DNA of 64,000 nucleotides from Paraburkholderia agricolaris (GCF_009455635.1 NZ_QPER01000002.1:2356001-2420000); one strand, 5' to 3'; positions 33,041 through 41,968 are shown, counted from the stretch's first letter. A program made the numbers and translations. The notes: generated by a model from the letters alone, not told the origin.

Positions 33041-34420
33041 TCAGCAGGCGTCGCTGCCTACATAACGCGTCGCCACGGCCAACGCGATACTCCAGACCAG
33101 CGCGGCCAGCAGCGACAAGCCGATCGCCAGATAGACCGCCACGCGAATCCCGGTATCGAGCGGCTGGACCGCGCTCATCAAGGCGCCGAAGATTGCCACG
33201 CCAAAGGCGGAGCCGGTCTGCCGGCTCGCGTTGAGCACGCCCGCCGCGACCCCGGCGCGCGCCTTGTCCACGGTCGTCATCAATGCGGCGGTCGCCGCCG
33301 GCGTAATCACACCGGCCCCGAAACCGACCGCCGGGAAGCACAGCGCGATACGCCAATACGGCGCGTTGTCCGCGAGCGCGAGGAGTCCGGCGAAACCCAG
33401 CGCGTACAGCAGGAAGCCACCGCAAACGAGTCGTTGCGCGCCATACGCCCTGTTCAATGCGCCCGATGCAAAGCTGCCGATCGCCACCATGGCCGTCAGC
33501 GGCAAAAATGCCAGGCCGGTCTGCAACGGCGACCATCCACGAGCGGACTGGAAGTAGAGGCTCAGCAGAAAGAACAACCCGTAAAACACCAGGCCGGAAA
33601 CCGACGAAGCAAACGCCGACGCAGAAAACACCGGACTACGAAAGAAGTGTAAAGACAGCATTGGCTGTTTGCGCTTGGTCTCGACCAGCACGAACGCAAT
33701 CCAGGCGACGAGCGCAATCACGGCACCCACGCGAATCATGCCCACCTGCCAGCCGAGCTTCGCGCCCTCGATCAACACGGCGACCGACGCGCCGAGCGCC
33801 ACGATAGCGAGCAACTGACCGGCAATGTCCAATGGCCTGTCCGTAGCGTCCGGCCGCACCGAGTCGACGCGCGTGGTCAGCCAGGCACCAATCAGCGCGA
33901 TCGGCACATTCACCAGAAAAATGCTCCGCCAGCCCAGCAGATGAATCAGCAGACCACCGGCGAGCGGCCCTGCCGCCATCGCGATGCCGCCGCATCCGGC
34001 CCATACGCCGATCGCACTGGCTCGCTGCCGCGCGACCGGAAAAGCACGGTTGATGAGTGTCAGTGAGCACGGCACCAATAAGGCCGCGCCGACGCCCTGC
34101 CCGATCCGGGCAGCAACCAGAACCGGCAAATTCGGCGCCAATCCGCATAATGCCGACGCGCAGGCGAAAATCACCAGACCGGCCAGATAAACGGTCTTTG
34201 CGCCGATCCGGTCGCCTAGCGCGCCACCGCTCAGCAGCAGGCTGGCGAATGTCAGCGTATAGGCGTTGACCACCCATTGCAGACCGCTGATATCCGAGTG
34301 CAAACTCATCGCCACCGGCTCCAGCGCAACATTTACGATTGATGTATCGAGTAGGACAATGACGTAGCTGAGGCACGTCGCGATCACTACCCGTTTCTGG
34401 TATTCACGTTCATTGTTCAA
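33041..34420 (-). CDS. DHA2-family MFS drug efflux transporter (EmrB/QacA type)
   Basis: A 459-residue transporter with about 14 membrane helices. The first helix carries the DHA2 motif L-D-T-S-I-V-N-V-A-L (residues 24-33), then L-Q-W-V-V-N-A-Y-T-L and the loop motif G-G-A-L-G-D-R-I-G-A-K (64-74). The R-I-G-Q-G-V-G-A-A-L-L-V-P motif C region is near 104. It probably exports toxic compounds by proton antiport. It is divergent from an ArsR-type gene across 155 bases, so that regulator probably controls it. No membrane fusion protein gene is adjacent. Confidence 0.88.
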   Translation of the reverse strand: MNNEREYQKRVVIATCLSYVIVLLDTSIVNVALEPVAMSLHSDISGLQWVVNAYTLTFASLLLSGGALGDRIGAKTVYLAGLVIFACASALCGLAPNLPVLVAARIGQGVGAALLVPCSLTLINRAFPVARQRASAIGVWAGCGGIAMAAGPLAGGLLIHLLGWRSIFLVNVPIALIGAWLTTRVDSVRPDATDRPLDIAGQLLAIVALGASVAVLIEGAKLGWQVGMIRVGAVIALVAWIAFVLVETKRKQPMLSLHFFRSPVFSASAFASSVSGLVFYGLFFLLSLYFQSARGWSPLQTGLAFLPLTAMVAIGSFASGALNRAYGAQRLVCGGFLLYALGFAGLLALADNAPYWRIALCFPAVGFGAGVITPAATAALMTTVDKARAGVAAGVLNASRQTGSAFGVAIFGALMSAVQPLDTGIRVAVYLAIGLSLLAALVWSIALAVATRYVGSDAC

Positions 34421-34575
34421 GAGTTCCAGCCCCTGGTGATCGGTTCACCGTTGACTATAAGACGGCTCGCGCTGAGAATGCTTCGGGCTGTATCGAAGTA
34501 TCGAACCGCATAAACGGGTGGTTCTCACCGGCCAACACGCGTCAAACACGCATCAATCAAGGACGCTGCAAACAC

Positions 34576-35283
34576 ATGGGCCAGCACAATATTTCGAGCG
34601 TTGCGCATCTGATCGCCGAGCCGGTTCGTTCGGTGATACTGATCACCCTCCTCGACGGCAGCGCCATGTCGGCCGGCGCGCTTGCGCGAGCGGCGGGCGT
34701 CACCGCGCAGACCGCCAGTTCGCATCTCGCCAAGCTGCTCGATGGCGGTTTGCTGAGTGTCGAAAGCAAAGGCCGGCATCGCTATTACCGGCTCGCCGGC
34801 GCGCACGTTTCCCATGTGCTCGAAAGCCTCGCGACGATCGGACCGGTTACCCCCGCCTGGCGCCATACACCCAATCGTCCCGCTCAGGCGCTGCGTTTCG
34901 CGCGCTGCTGCTACGACCACCTGGCGGGACAGATCAGCATCGCGGTGACGCAAAGCATGCTCACGCGGGGTTTCATCGTCGAGGCGGGTGAGCGTCAATA
35001 CGCTGTCACCGCGCCAGGCTGCGAATGGCTGCAGCAACTCGGCATCGATATGAACGACCCGGCATTCAGCCAGGCATCGGAGCATGCGCGCCAATGTCTT
35101 GACTGGACCGAGCGGCAGTATCACGTCGCGGGGCCATTGGGCGCCCGGCTGATGGCCGCCTTCCTTGCATGGGGCTGGATCAGCAGGTCGTCCGCGGCGC
35201 GCTCGGTGAGCGTTACGGCGCTCGGCTGGGAAGGACTCAAGCAGCATTTCGGCATTTCGCGCAACGCTTGCGGGCCTGGCTAG
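34576..35283 (+). CDS. ArsR-type winged-helix regulator with long C-terminal domain
   Basis: A 235-residue protein, about twice the size of a plain ArsR regulator. The N-terminal winged helix (about residues 8-75) has L-I-A-E-P-V-R-S-V-I-L-I-T-L-L-D-G, then A-L-A-R-A-A-G-V-T-A-Q-T-A-S-S-H-L-A-K-L and R-H-R-Y-Y-R-L. The remaining 150 residues contain a C-C-Y-D-H-L-A-G region (two adjacent Cys near 112) that is common in this long group. It faces the DHA2 pump divergently and is the likely local repressor. The intergenic region has the tandem repeat TATCGAAG-TATCGAA near 34491-34505, a possible operator. Confidence 0.82.
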   Translation: MGQHNISSVAHLIAEPVRSVILITLLDGSAMSAGALARAAGVTAQTASSHLAKLLDGGLLSVESKGRHRYYRLAGAHVSHVLESLATIGPVTPAWRHTPNRPAQALRFARCCYDHLAGQISIAVTQSMLTRGFIVEAGERQYAVTAPGCEWLQQLGIDMNDPAFSQASEHARQCLDWTERQYHVAGPLGARLMAAFLAWGWISRSSAARSVSVTALGWEGLKQHFGISRNACGPG

Positions 35284-35297
35284 ACCTTGACGCCCGA

Positions 35298-35337
35298 CAG
35301 ATGCGAAGGTAACCTGTGAAGGTAACCTTCGCATCTG
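35298..35337. promoter_or_regulatory. Long inverted repeat overlapping the marR start region
   Basis: Two 18-base arms (35298-35315 and 35320-35337) form an inverted repeat with one mismatch and a 4-base spacer. Because each arm contains the self-symmetric GGTAACC, the element also reads as a direct repeat of GAAGGTAACCT. It covers the ribosome-binding site and the GTG at 35316, so it can act as a DNA operator for MarR or as an RNA hairpin hiding the start. Confidence 0.7.
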
Positions 35338-35810
35338 CCCGCATGTCCAGCAACGACACTCAGCCCACTCGCGCCCCCTCCGATCCCGACGCCTTGCACG
35401 CCACGGCGGAAGACCTGCGCGTACTCATCGGCAAGTTGCGCCGCCGGTTGCGTGAAGAGGCGCACGTGGGCGATTTCACGCCGTCGCAGGTGCAGGTTCT
35501 CCTTCTGCTGGAACGCGAAGGTCCTGCAACGGTCACCACGCTCGCGCGTATCCAGGGTATGCGTCCGCAATCCATGGGCGAGCAGCTTTCAGCATTGAAA
35601 GCTGCGGGGCTCGTCAGCGGCGCACCCGACCCGAACGACGGGCGGCAAACCGTTCTCTCTTTAACGCCCGCCTTCCGCAAGAAGATAAAAGCCAGTCGCG
35701 CGGCACGCGAAGACTGGCTATTCCGTACGATGCAGACCCGCTTCTCCGCCGCCGAACAGAAACAACTCACGATTGGCGTCGAATTGCTCAAACGCCTCAT
35801 CGACTCGTAA
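35316..35810 (+). CDS. MarR-family regulator
   Basis: A 164-residue MarR protein, or 155 residues if it starts at ATG 35343. The winged helix is near residues 55-115: D-F-T-P-S-Q-V-Q-V-L-L-L-L-E-R-E-G-P-A-T-V, then R-P-Q-S-M-G-E-Q-L-S-A-L-K-A-A-G-L-V, and the wing D-P-N-D-G-R-Q-T-V-L-S. The GTG at 35316 is chosen because AAGG (35306-35309) lies six bases upstream, whereas the ATG has no ribosome-binding site. It is 16 bases ahead of an isochorismatase-like gene and probably controls that gene and the MFS exporter after it, as well as itself via the inverted repeat at its start. Confidence 0.85.
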   Translation: MKVTFASARMSSNDTQPTRAPSDPDALHATAEDLRVLIGKLRRRLREEAHVGDFTPSQVQVLLLLEREGPATVTTLARIQGMRPQSMGEQLSALKAAGLVSGAPDPNDGRQTVLSLTPAFRKKIKASRAAREDWLFRTMQTRFSAAEQKQLTIGVELLKRLIDS

Positions 35811-35826
35811 CGCACAGGAAAACACC

Positions 35827-36390
35827 ATGGCTCTCACTACACTCGACCCAAAGACCGCATTGGTCGTCATCGATTTGCAGCAAGGTATCGTCGCGCTGCC
35901 CACCGCCCACCCCACCGGCGAGATTGTCAAACTCTCCGCGGGTTTGGCCGATGCATTTCGCCGTCACGGTTTGCCCGTCGTGCTCGTCAACGTGGCGGGC
36001 GGCGCACCGGGCCGCGCGGAACAATCGCGCCCCACGGGTGATTTCCCGGCCGGCTTCGCGGACCTCGTTGCCGAACTGAAGCAACAGCCGTCGGATCATC
36101 TGGTCACCAAGCGCACCTGGGGCGCGTTCACGAACACGGACCTCGAAGCGTATCTGCGCCAGCAAGGCGTCACACAAGTGGTGCTGGTCGGTGTGGCCAC
36201 CAGTATCGGCGTCGAGTCCACCGCGCGTTTCGCCCATGAACTCGGCCTCAACGTCACGTTCGCGGTCGACGCAATGACGGACATGAACGCCGACGCTCAT
36301 ACCAACAGCATCACGCGAATCTTCCCGCGTCTCGGCGAAACCGGCACGACGCAAGACGTCCTCGATCTGCTCGACAAGTCGCGCGCATGA
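35827..36390 (+). CDS. Isochorismatase-like hydrolase lacking the nucleophile Cys
   Basis: A 187-residue alpha/beta hydrolase of the isochorismatase superfamily. The catalytic Asp is in L-V-V-I-D-L-Q-Q (D16) and the Lys in V-T-K-R-T-W-G-A-F (K95). The motif that normally carries Cys reads G-V-A-T-S-I-G-V-E-S-T-A-R, so the nucleophile is Gly (about 128). Cysteine-dependent amidase members (nicotinamidase, ureidoacrylate hydrolase) therefore do not fit. Enzymes such as EntB and PhzD lack the Cys and cleave vinyl ethers by acid catalysis, so a similar reaction, or a non-hydrolytic role, is possible. It lies between marR and an MFS exporter in one operon. Confidence 0.85.
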   Translation: MALTTLDPKTALVVIDLQQGIVALPTAHPTGEIVKLSAGLADAFRRHGLPVVLVNVAGGAPGRAEQSRPTGDFPAGFADLVAELKQQPSDHLVTKRTWGAFTNTDLEAYLRQQGVTQVVLVGVATSIGVESTARFAHELGLNVTFAVDAMTDMNADAHTNSITRIFPRLGETGTTQDVLDLLDKSRA

Positions 36391-36442
36391 GCGCCTGTTT
36401 GAACCGCTGCGCGGCGCGAATCGCTCACCTGGAGATATCCCG

Positions 36443-37783
36443 GTGAGCGGCACATTCCGTTCGCTGCGCACGTTCAACTACCGCGTCTGGGCCAGCGGTG
36501 CGATCGTCTCCAACGTCGGCACATGGATGCAGCGCACGGCGCAGGACTGGCTCGTGCTCACGGAGCTCACGCATCACAATGCCACCTCCGTGGGCATTGT
36601 GATGTCGCTGCAGTTCGGGCCGCAGATGCTCCTGCTGCCTCTCACCGGCTACGCGGCCGATCATTTCGATCGCCGCAAGCTGCTGTTCTTCACTCAGGCG
36701 GCAATGGGCACGCTGGCGTTATGCCTCGGGCTGCTCACTGTGACCGGCCTCGTGCAGTTATGGCAGGTCTACGTGTTCGCGGGCTTGCTCGGCTGCGTCA
36801 CCGCGTTCGATTCGCCGGCGCGTCAGACCTTTGTCTCCGATCTGGTGGGAGAAGCCGATCTGTCGAATGCAGTCGCGCTGAACTCCACCTCGTTCAACGC
36901 GGCGCGCATGATCGGCCCTGCCGTCGCGGGGCTGCTGATCGCCTCGGTGGGCACCGGCTGGGTGTTTCTGATCAACGCGCTCTCGTTCGTCGCCGTGCTC
37001 GGTTCACTGCGCACGCTGCGCCTCAGCGAGCTGAATCTGAAACCGCGCGCAACACGCTCGCGTGGCAGTTTCGTGGAAGGCTTCAAGTATGTGTGGACGC
37101 GTCCCGATCTGAAGGCCGCACTGTTGATGCTGTTCCTGATCGGCACCTTCGGGCTGAACTTCCCGATCTTCATCTCGACCATGTCGGTCACCGCGTTTCA
37201 TGCGGGCGCGAGTCAATACGGCGTGCTGAGCTCGACCATGGCGATTGGCTCGGTGACCGGCGCGCTGCTCGCCGCCCGCAGAGCCAGGCCTCGCATGGCG
37301 ATCCTGCTTGGCGCAGCGGCAATTTTCGGCGTGAGCTGCACGGTGGCCGCGCTGATGCCGAACTACGTCCTGTTCGGCCTCGCGCTCGTCGTGGTCGGCG
37401 CGGCAACGCAGACGTTCAATACCTCGACGAACAGCCTCGTACAAATCTCCACCGAGCCGGCTATGCGTGGCCGGGTGATCGCGATCCTGCTGGCCATCTC
37501 GCTTGGCTGTACGCCGCTCGGCGCACCGGTGGTGGGTTGGGTGGCGGATCGCTTTGGCCCGCGCTGGGCGCTTGGCGTGGGCGCGGCATCGGGCTTTGCC
37601 GCGGCGGTTGTCGGCTTGATGTATCTGGTGAAGTACCGCCAGTTGCGCGTGTATGTCGAGGCCGGCCGCTTGCGTTACAGCATCGACGATCCGCGCCAGG
37701 CGCCGCCTTACGTGAGCCCTGTCACAGCGATACAGAATGCCGTACTGAGCGAAGCGGAAGAGGATTCGTCCGCCGGCGTTTAA
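36443..37783 (+). CDS. MFS exporter, EntS-like (MFS_3 group)
   Basis: A 446-residue transporter with about 12 helices. The start F-R-S-L-R-T-F-N-Y-R-V-W-A-S-G-A-I-V-S-N-V-G-T-W-M-Q-R is the hallmark of the MFS_3 group that includes the enterobactin exporter EntS. P-L-T-G-Y-A-A-D-H-F-D-R-R-K-L-L (about 66-81) is the loop 2-3 motif. GTG at 36443 follows GGAG with 8-base spacing. Third gene of the marR-isochorismatase operon, ended by a bidirectional terminator. The substrate could be a phenolic or siderophore-like compound (inference from family). Confidence 0.86.
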   Translation: MSGTFRSLRTFNYRVWASGAIVSNVGTWMQRTAQDWLVLTELTHHNATSVGIVMSLQFGPQMLLLPLTGYAADHFDRRKLLFFTQAAMGTLALCLGLLTVTGLVQLWQVYVFAGLLGCVTAFDSPARQTFVSDLVGEADLSNAVALNSTSFNAARMIGPAVAGLLIASVGTGWVFLINALSFVAVLGSLRTLRLSELNLKPRATRSRGSFVEGFKYVWTRPDLKAALLMLFLIGTFGLNFPIFISTMSVTAFHAGASQYGVLSSTMAIGSVTGALLAARRARPRMAILLGAAAIFGVSCTVAALMPNYVLFGLALVVVGAATQTFNTSTNSLVQISTEPAMRGRVIAILLAISLGCTPLGAPVVGWVADRFGPRWALGVGAASGFAAAVVGLMYLVKYRQLRVYVEAGRLRYSIDDPRQAPPYVSPVTAIQNAVLSEAEEDSSAGV

Positions 37784-37852
37784 CGTGCGCTGATCCGCCC
37801 GCTGCATAAAACACGGCAACGTGCCCGCTCAGCCTGACTGCGGCCCACGAAC

Positions 37853-37888
37853 AAAAAAGCCGCGCCTGAAATCAGGCGCGGCTTTTTT
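37853..37888. terminator. Bidirectional intrinsic terminator
   Basis: A perfect 11-bp stem (37859-37869 with 37872-37882, arm GCCGCGCCTGA), a 2-base AA loop, A6 on the left and T6 on the right. It ends both the rightward MFS operon and the leftward mmsA transcript. Confidence 0.95.
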
Positions 37889-37910
37889 CGCTGCGATAGC
37901 GTCTGCCTGC

Positions 37911-39434
37911 TTACTTCGCAACCGGCATCGTGAACTCCGCACCCTTCGCGATGCTATCCGGCCAGCGCTGCATGATGCTCTTGTAGCGCGTATAGAAACG
38001 CACGCCTTCTTCGCCATACGCGTGGTGGTCGCCGAACAGCGAACGCTTCCAGCCGCCAAACGAGTGCCATGCCATCGGCACCGGAATCGGTACGTTGATA
38101 CCGACCATGCCCGCCTGAATCTGCCGGCCGAATGCGCGCGCCACGCCGCCGTCCGATGTGAAGAGCGACACGCCGTTGCCGAACTCGTGCGCATTGATCA
38201 GGTCGACCGCGCTCGCGAAATCGGGCACGCGGACCACCGCCAGCACCGGGCCGAAGATTTCCTCCTTGTAGATCTTCATCTCGGTGCCGACCTGGTCGAA
38301 CAGCGTGCCGCCGATGAAGAAGCCCGCTTCCTGCGCGACCGGATGAGCACGGCCGTCGACGATCAGCTTTGCCCCCTCTGCGACGCCCGCGTCGATATAA
38401 CCCGCCACCTTGGCCTTATGTTCGGCGGTAACCAGCGGACCCATTTCCGCGTCGAGGTTCTCGCCGTTCTTGATCACCAGCGATTTCACGCGCGGCACCA
38501 GGCGTTCGATCAGTTCATCGGCGACATTGCCGACCGCCACCGCGACCGAGATCGCCATGCAGCGCTCGCCCGCCGAACCGTAGGCGGCGCCGATCAGCGC
38601 GTCGACTGCCTGGTCCAGATCGGCATCCGGCATCACCACCAGATGATTCTTCGCGCCGCCGAGCGCCTGCACACGCTTGCCGCGCTTCGACGCTTCCGTA
38701 TAGATGTATTCGGCAATCGGCGTAGAGCCGACAAACGACAGCGCCGCGACGTCCGGGTGTTCGATCAGCGCATCCACGGCCACCTTGTCGCCGTTCACGA
38801 CGTTGAACACACCGTCGGGCAGACCCGCTTCCTTCAGCAGTTCGGCAATGCGCAACGAGGCCGACGGATCGCGCTCCGACGGCTTCAGCACGAACGTATT
38901 GCCGCAAGCCAGTGCCACCGGGAACATCCACATCGGCACCATCACCGGGAAATTGAACGGCGTGATGCCCGCCACTACGCCCAGCGCCTGACGCAGATTC
39001 CAGTTGTCGATGCCGCCGCCGATCTGGTCGGTGAAATCGGTCTTCAGCAGGTTCGGAATGCCGCAAGCGAACTCGACCACTTCGATACCGCGCACCACTT
39101 CGCCTTGCGCGTCCGTAAACACCTTGCCGTGTTCGCGCGTAATCAGCATGGCGAGTTCGTCGTGATGCCGGTTCAGCAATTCCTTGAACTTGAACAGAAT
39201 GCGCGCGCGCTTGATCGGCGCGGTTTCGCTCCATGCCGGGAAGGCGGCCTTCGCGGCCTTGACCGCCGCGTCCACTTCCTCGACCGACGCCAAAGCGACC
39301 GAGCCGCTCACCTGGCCGGTAGCGGGATTGAACACGTCCTTGAAGCGGCCGCTAGCCGACGCAACCGGCGCACCGCCGATGTAATGGCCCAGTTGCTGCA
39401 CCGACAACTTCGCTTGTTCGTTCACTGCATTCAT
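37911..39434 (-). CDS. mmsA: CoA-acylating methylmalonate-semialdehyde dehydrogenase MmsA
   Basis: A 507-residue aldehyde dehydrogenase of the MmsA type. It has G-H-Y-I-G-G near residue 16, [24 protein letters not shown] (about 154-169, the MMSDH hallmark), and the catalytic Cys in G-S-A-G-E-R-C-M-A near 286. MmsA oxidises methylmalonate or malonate semialdehyde to propionyl- or acetyl-CoA in valine, inositol and beta-alanine degradation. No mmsB or inositol gene is near; instead it ends a sulfolactate gene group, which is unusual. ATG 39434 fits family length; the upstream in-frame start is not needed. Expressed probably from the region 39435-39809 with four CTGTAT sites. Confidence 0.9.
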   Translation of the reverse strand: MNAVNEQAKLSVQQLGHYIGGAPVASASGRFKDVFNPATGQVSGSVALASVEEVDAAVKAAKAAFPAWSETAPIKRARILFKFKELLNRHHDELAMLITREHGKVFTDAQGEVVRGIEVVEFACGIPNLLKTDFTDQIGGGIDNWNLRQALGVVAGITPFNFPVMVPMWMFPVALACGNTFVLKPSERDPSASLRIAELLKEAGLPDGVFNVVNGDKVAVDALIEHPDVAALSFVGSTPIAEYIYTEASKRGKRVQALGGAKNHLVVMPDADLDQAVDALIGAAYGSAGERCMAISVAVAVGNVADELIERLVPRVKSLVIKNGENLDAEMGPLVTAEHKAKVAGYIDAGVAEGAKLIVDGRAHPVAQEAGFFIGGTLFDQVGTEMKIYKEEIFGPVLAVVRVPDFASAVDLINAHEFGNGVSLFTSDGGVARAFGRQIQAGMVGINVPIPVPMAWHSFGGWKRSLFGDHHAYGEEGVRFYTRYKSIMQRWPDSIAKGAEFTMPVAK

Positions 39435-39809
39435 TTCGTTACCTCGTGTTCGGGAAAGGCCGCAAGCGCGGACCACTGGGCCAAAGCAAAAAGATCAGGC
39501 GACGTCGCGCGGCTTCGCGAGCGGTGGCATGCCGGAAGATACCTTGGGACGGTCCCCGCGCTCGTCGGCGGGCTCCATCAAGACCCGCCAACTGTATCGA
39601 CGGTGCCAGTCATATTCCCGATACAGCACAATAAAACCGCGCCTCACTGTATTGTTTTTTGCGCGGCAACTGTATTGGCCGATGGGGTCGGCAACGCATA
39701 CGAAACGGGGCTTATGCAGGGGAGAAAGAGAAGGCGCCCCGTGCGGGACGGCGCCATCAGGTTGTGCAAGGAACGCGGCGCTCCGGATCGCCGCGCTCCT
39801 ACCGTGCCT
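39435..39809. promoter_or_regulatory. mmsA upstream region with four CTGTAT/ATACAG sites
   Basis: 375 bases without a gene. CTGTAT occurs at 39592-39597, 39647-39652 and 39670-39675, and its complement ATACAG at 39621-39626. The flanks are conserved as CTGTATYG. Read toward mmsA, two direct copies 23 bases apart are followed by an inverted and then a direct copy at steps of 26 and 29. This looks like an operator array for a GntR/MocR-type activator. Hairpins in GC-rich DNA at 39732-39796 may end the upstream gene. Confidence 0.5.
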
Positions 39810-40904
39810 TCAGTGCCACTGCTCGGTCAGTTCGTTGGCCAGAACCATCTTCTGCCGGATGAGTTCGACAAAGTCGGCGTCCGCCACGCCCTGCGCCTTG
39901 AGGAATTTCAGCGCCGCGGAATGAACCGCCCGCATCGACCGGCCGTCGATCCCGGCCATACGTGCCGCGCTGCGACGCGTTTCCTCGACCAGATCGCGCG
40001 CGCTGCCGAAGTCGGGCGACAAGCCGCTCTGCGCCAGAAACCCGGCGCGCAGTCCGGCCGCATAGTCGCGCGACTGTCCGAGGCGGTCGATGTCGATCAT
40101 CAGATCGACGCCGTCCGCCATCCGCAACGCGCAGAGAATCCACAACGCGACGAACGCCCGATACGCGTTGTTGCCCTCCGCTGTGCGTGCATATTGCTCG
40201 CATGCCATCGCGTAAGCGTCATCCGAACCCGGCGCGACTGGCGGCAAACTTACACCGCAGATCTCGATGGCCTGCCGGACCAAGGGCTCCGACTGATTCA
40301 GACCCAGCACGCGAAACGGTGCGGCTACGAAGAACGGGTTGCTCCATTGCTGATTGAGCAGCCACCCCGAGGCAAACTGCGAGGCGGGGTTTCGCAGCAC
40401 CGCGGCATGCATCGCTTGAGGAAAGGCGCGTTTGAGCCACGGCAGCCGGCCCGACGACCGGCAAAACTTGAAGACAGGTACGCTGCCTTGCCCGGCCGTG
40501 CGCTCGCACAGATGGGTCAAATAAGCCTGCAACGCGGGGAATTCCGCGTCCGGCTCAGGTGAGAAGCGATCGGTGCCGAAGCGCTTGCGGTATCCGGCTA
40601 CGCCGCGCGCGCCCTCTTGCAGAAACGGCCGGTACTCTTCGAAGTACGGTGCGGCTAGCGGAGGATGTCCGGAAGTCAGCGTGGGACGGGACGCAGAAAC
40701 GTCGGCGAGGCTCAGATCGGCGAGCACGTTGCTGAACGGCTCATAGAACCCCGTCACGGAATCGAGCGCGCGCAGGCGCGACCAGATCCACGTTCCGGCG
40801 CTACGCCAGCCTGCGTGCAGAAATACCCCCTGTTTCAGGGCGTTGTGTTTCAGGGCACTGTGTTGCGGGTCTTCGGCTGGCTGGGAAGCGGGATCGTTCG
40901 GCAT
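39810..40904 (-). CDS. Sulfotransferase-like protein
   Basis: A 364-residue protein with the two PAPS-binding signatures in weak form. A 5'-phosphosulfate loop H-A-G-W-R-S-A-G-T-W-I-W-S-R is at residues 30-43 and a 3'-phosphate segment L-R-N-P-A-S-Q-F-A-S-G at 170-180. The rest is helical and divergent. No signal peptide or membrane helix. It lies 38 bases after comC on the same strand, hence probably in the sulfolactate operon, an odd setting because sulfotransferases consume PAPS whereas the operon desulfonates. Partner or substrate cannot be inferred. The family call rests on motifs alone and is moderately firm. Confidence 0.65.
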   Translation of the reverse strand: MPNDPASQPAEDPQHSALKHNALKQGVFLHAGWRSAGTWIWSRLRALDSVTGFYEPFSNVLADLSLADVSASRPTLTSGHPPLAAPYFEEYRPFLQEGARGVAGYRKRFGTDRFSPEPDAEFPALQAYLTHLCERTAGQGSVPVFKFCRSSGRLPWLKRAFPQAMHAAVLRNPASQFASGWLLNQQWSNPFFVAAPFRVLGLNQSEPLVRQAIEICGVSLPPVAPGSDDAYAMACEQYARTAEGNNAYRAFVALWILCALRMADGVDLMIDIDRLGQSRDYAAGLRAGFLAQSGLSPDFGSARDLVEETRRSAARMAGIDGRSMRAVHSAALKFLKAQGVADADFVELIRQKMVLANELTEQWH

Positions 40905-40942
40905 ACGGGTCAGACTGTCGGCTTCGTCACGGAAGCGTCAGT

Positions 40943-41968
40943 TTACCCTGCGGCTGCCGCAAACACCTCCAGTTGCGCAAGCAGCGTCGCCGGCAGGCCA
41001 ATGCCGTCGCGCGCGGCAGTTTCGGCCACCTCGTCTCGCCGATAGCCCGGCAGACGGACACCGTCGTCCGCGAGCATCAGGTCGATCAGCGTCTCGAGCC
41101 GCGCCTCATATATCGCGGTGCCCGCGAGCGCGGCCGGATCGATGATCCAGAACAGATGCCCGACGCGCGAACGCGCACCCTCGGCGGTGAGAAACGATCC
41201 CGCTTCCGCGCCGAATTGCGCGCCCGATAACGCGGCAGCCAACAGTTCGACCATCAGCGCGAGCATCGCCCCCTTGGCGCCGCCGAACGGCAGCATCATG
41301 CCGTCGAGCGCGGCCTGCGCATCGGTCGTCGGCTGGCCGTCCGCGGTCGTCGCCCAACCTTGCGGGATCGGCTTGCCATCTCGCGCCGCAACCATGATCT
41401 TGCCGCGCGCCACTTGCGATAGCGACAGGTCGATGGTGAGCGGGCGACCCTTCGAGCGAGGAAACACGGCCGCGATCGGGTTCGTGCCGAAGAGCGGTTT
41501 CTTACCGCCCCAGGCCGGCATCGATGCGGGCGCATTGCTGAAGGCGAGCCCGACGAGCCCGGCCGCGCCGATCGCTTCGAGGTGATACGCCCCTGCGCCA
41601 AAATGATGGCTGCGCACAATGCTCGCCGCCGCCGTCCCGAACTGTCGTGCCCGCTCGATACCGGTTGCAATCGCCAGTTCGCAGGCCGCGAACGCGAGAC
41701 CGTCGGCGGCATCGACCAGAAAAGCCGCACCCTTGTCCCGTACGATGCCCGGCACCGCCGCCGGATCGACCCGGCCGTTGCGCAGTTGCGCGAGGTACAT
41801 CGGCAGGCGCGCAACACCGTGCGAAGCGAGCCCGCGCGCGTCGGCATAGACGAGCGCGCGTGCCGTAGCGTCGGCGGTCGCGGGCGTCGCGCCCGCTCCA
41901 AGCAGGGCCGCGCGAGCCAGTTTGCCCAGTTCGTCAGCCGCAACGTACCGCAGACCCGGATCGCTCAT
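40943..41968 (-). CDS. comC: Ldh/MDH-2 family dehydrogenase, probable (R)-sulfolactate dehydrogenase ComC
   Basis: A 341-residue member of the malate/L-lactate (Ldh2) family, which lacks a classical Rossmann fold. Landmarks are G-L-A-S-H-G-V-A-R-L (46-55), R-S-H-H-F-G-A-G-A-Y-H near 115-125, F-G-T-N-P-I-A near 156-162 and D-L-S-L-S-Q-V-A-R-G-K near 180-190. ComC-type enzymes oxidise (R)-sulfolactate to sulfopyruvate or run in reverse. With SuyAB next door it likely belongs to the racemising step that converts (S)- to (R)-sulfolactate. The partner SlcC is not in the window. Its ATG overlaps the stop of the DctA-like gene as ATGA. Confidence 0.82.
   Translation of the reverse strand: MSDPGLRYVAADELGKLARAALLGAGATPATADATARALVYADARGLASHGVARLPMYLAQLRNGRVDPAAVPGIVRDKGAAFLVDAADGLAFAACELAIATGIERARQFGTAAASIVRSHHFGAGAYHLEAIGAAGLVGLAFSNAPASMPAWGGKKPLFGTNPIAAVFPRSKGRPLTIDLSLSQVARGKIMVAARDGKPIPQGWATTADGQPTTDAQAALDGMMLPFGGAKGAMLALMVELLAAALSGAQFGAEAGSFLTAEGARSRVGHLFWIIDPAALAGTAIYEARLETLIDLMLADDGVRLPGYRRDEVAETAARDGIGLPATLLAQLEVFAAAAG

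Noticed and set aside
39775..39796. Hairpin GCGGCG/CGCCGC as terminator of the sulfotransferase-like gene
   Set aside because: Short stem in GC-rich DNA with no T-run on the minus strand; such pairings are expected by chance here.
37821..40562. 913-codon open frame on the plus strand
   Set aside because: It runs antisense to mmsA and the sulfotransferase-like gene, has Arg/His-rich, low-information translation typical of GC-rich antisense frames, and no ribosome-binding site or domain.
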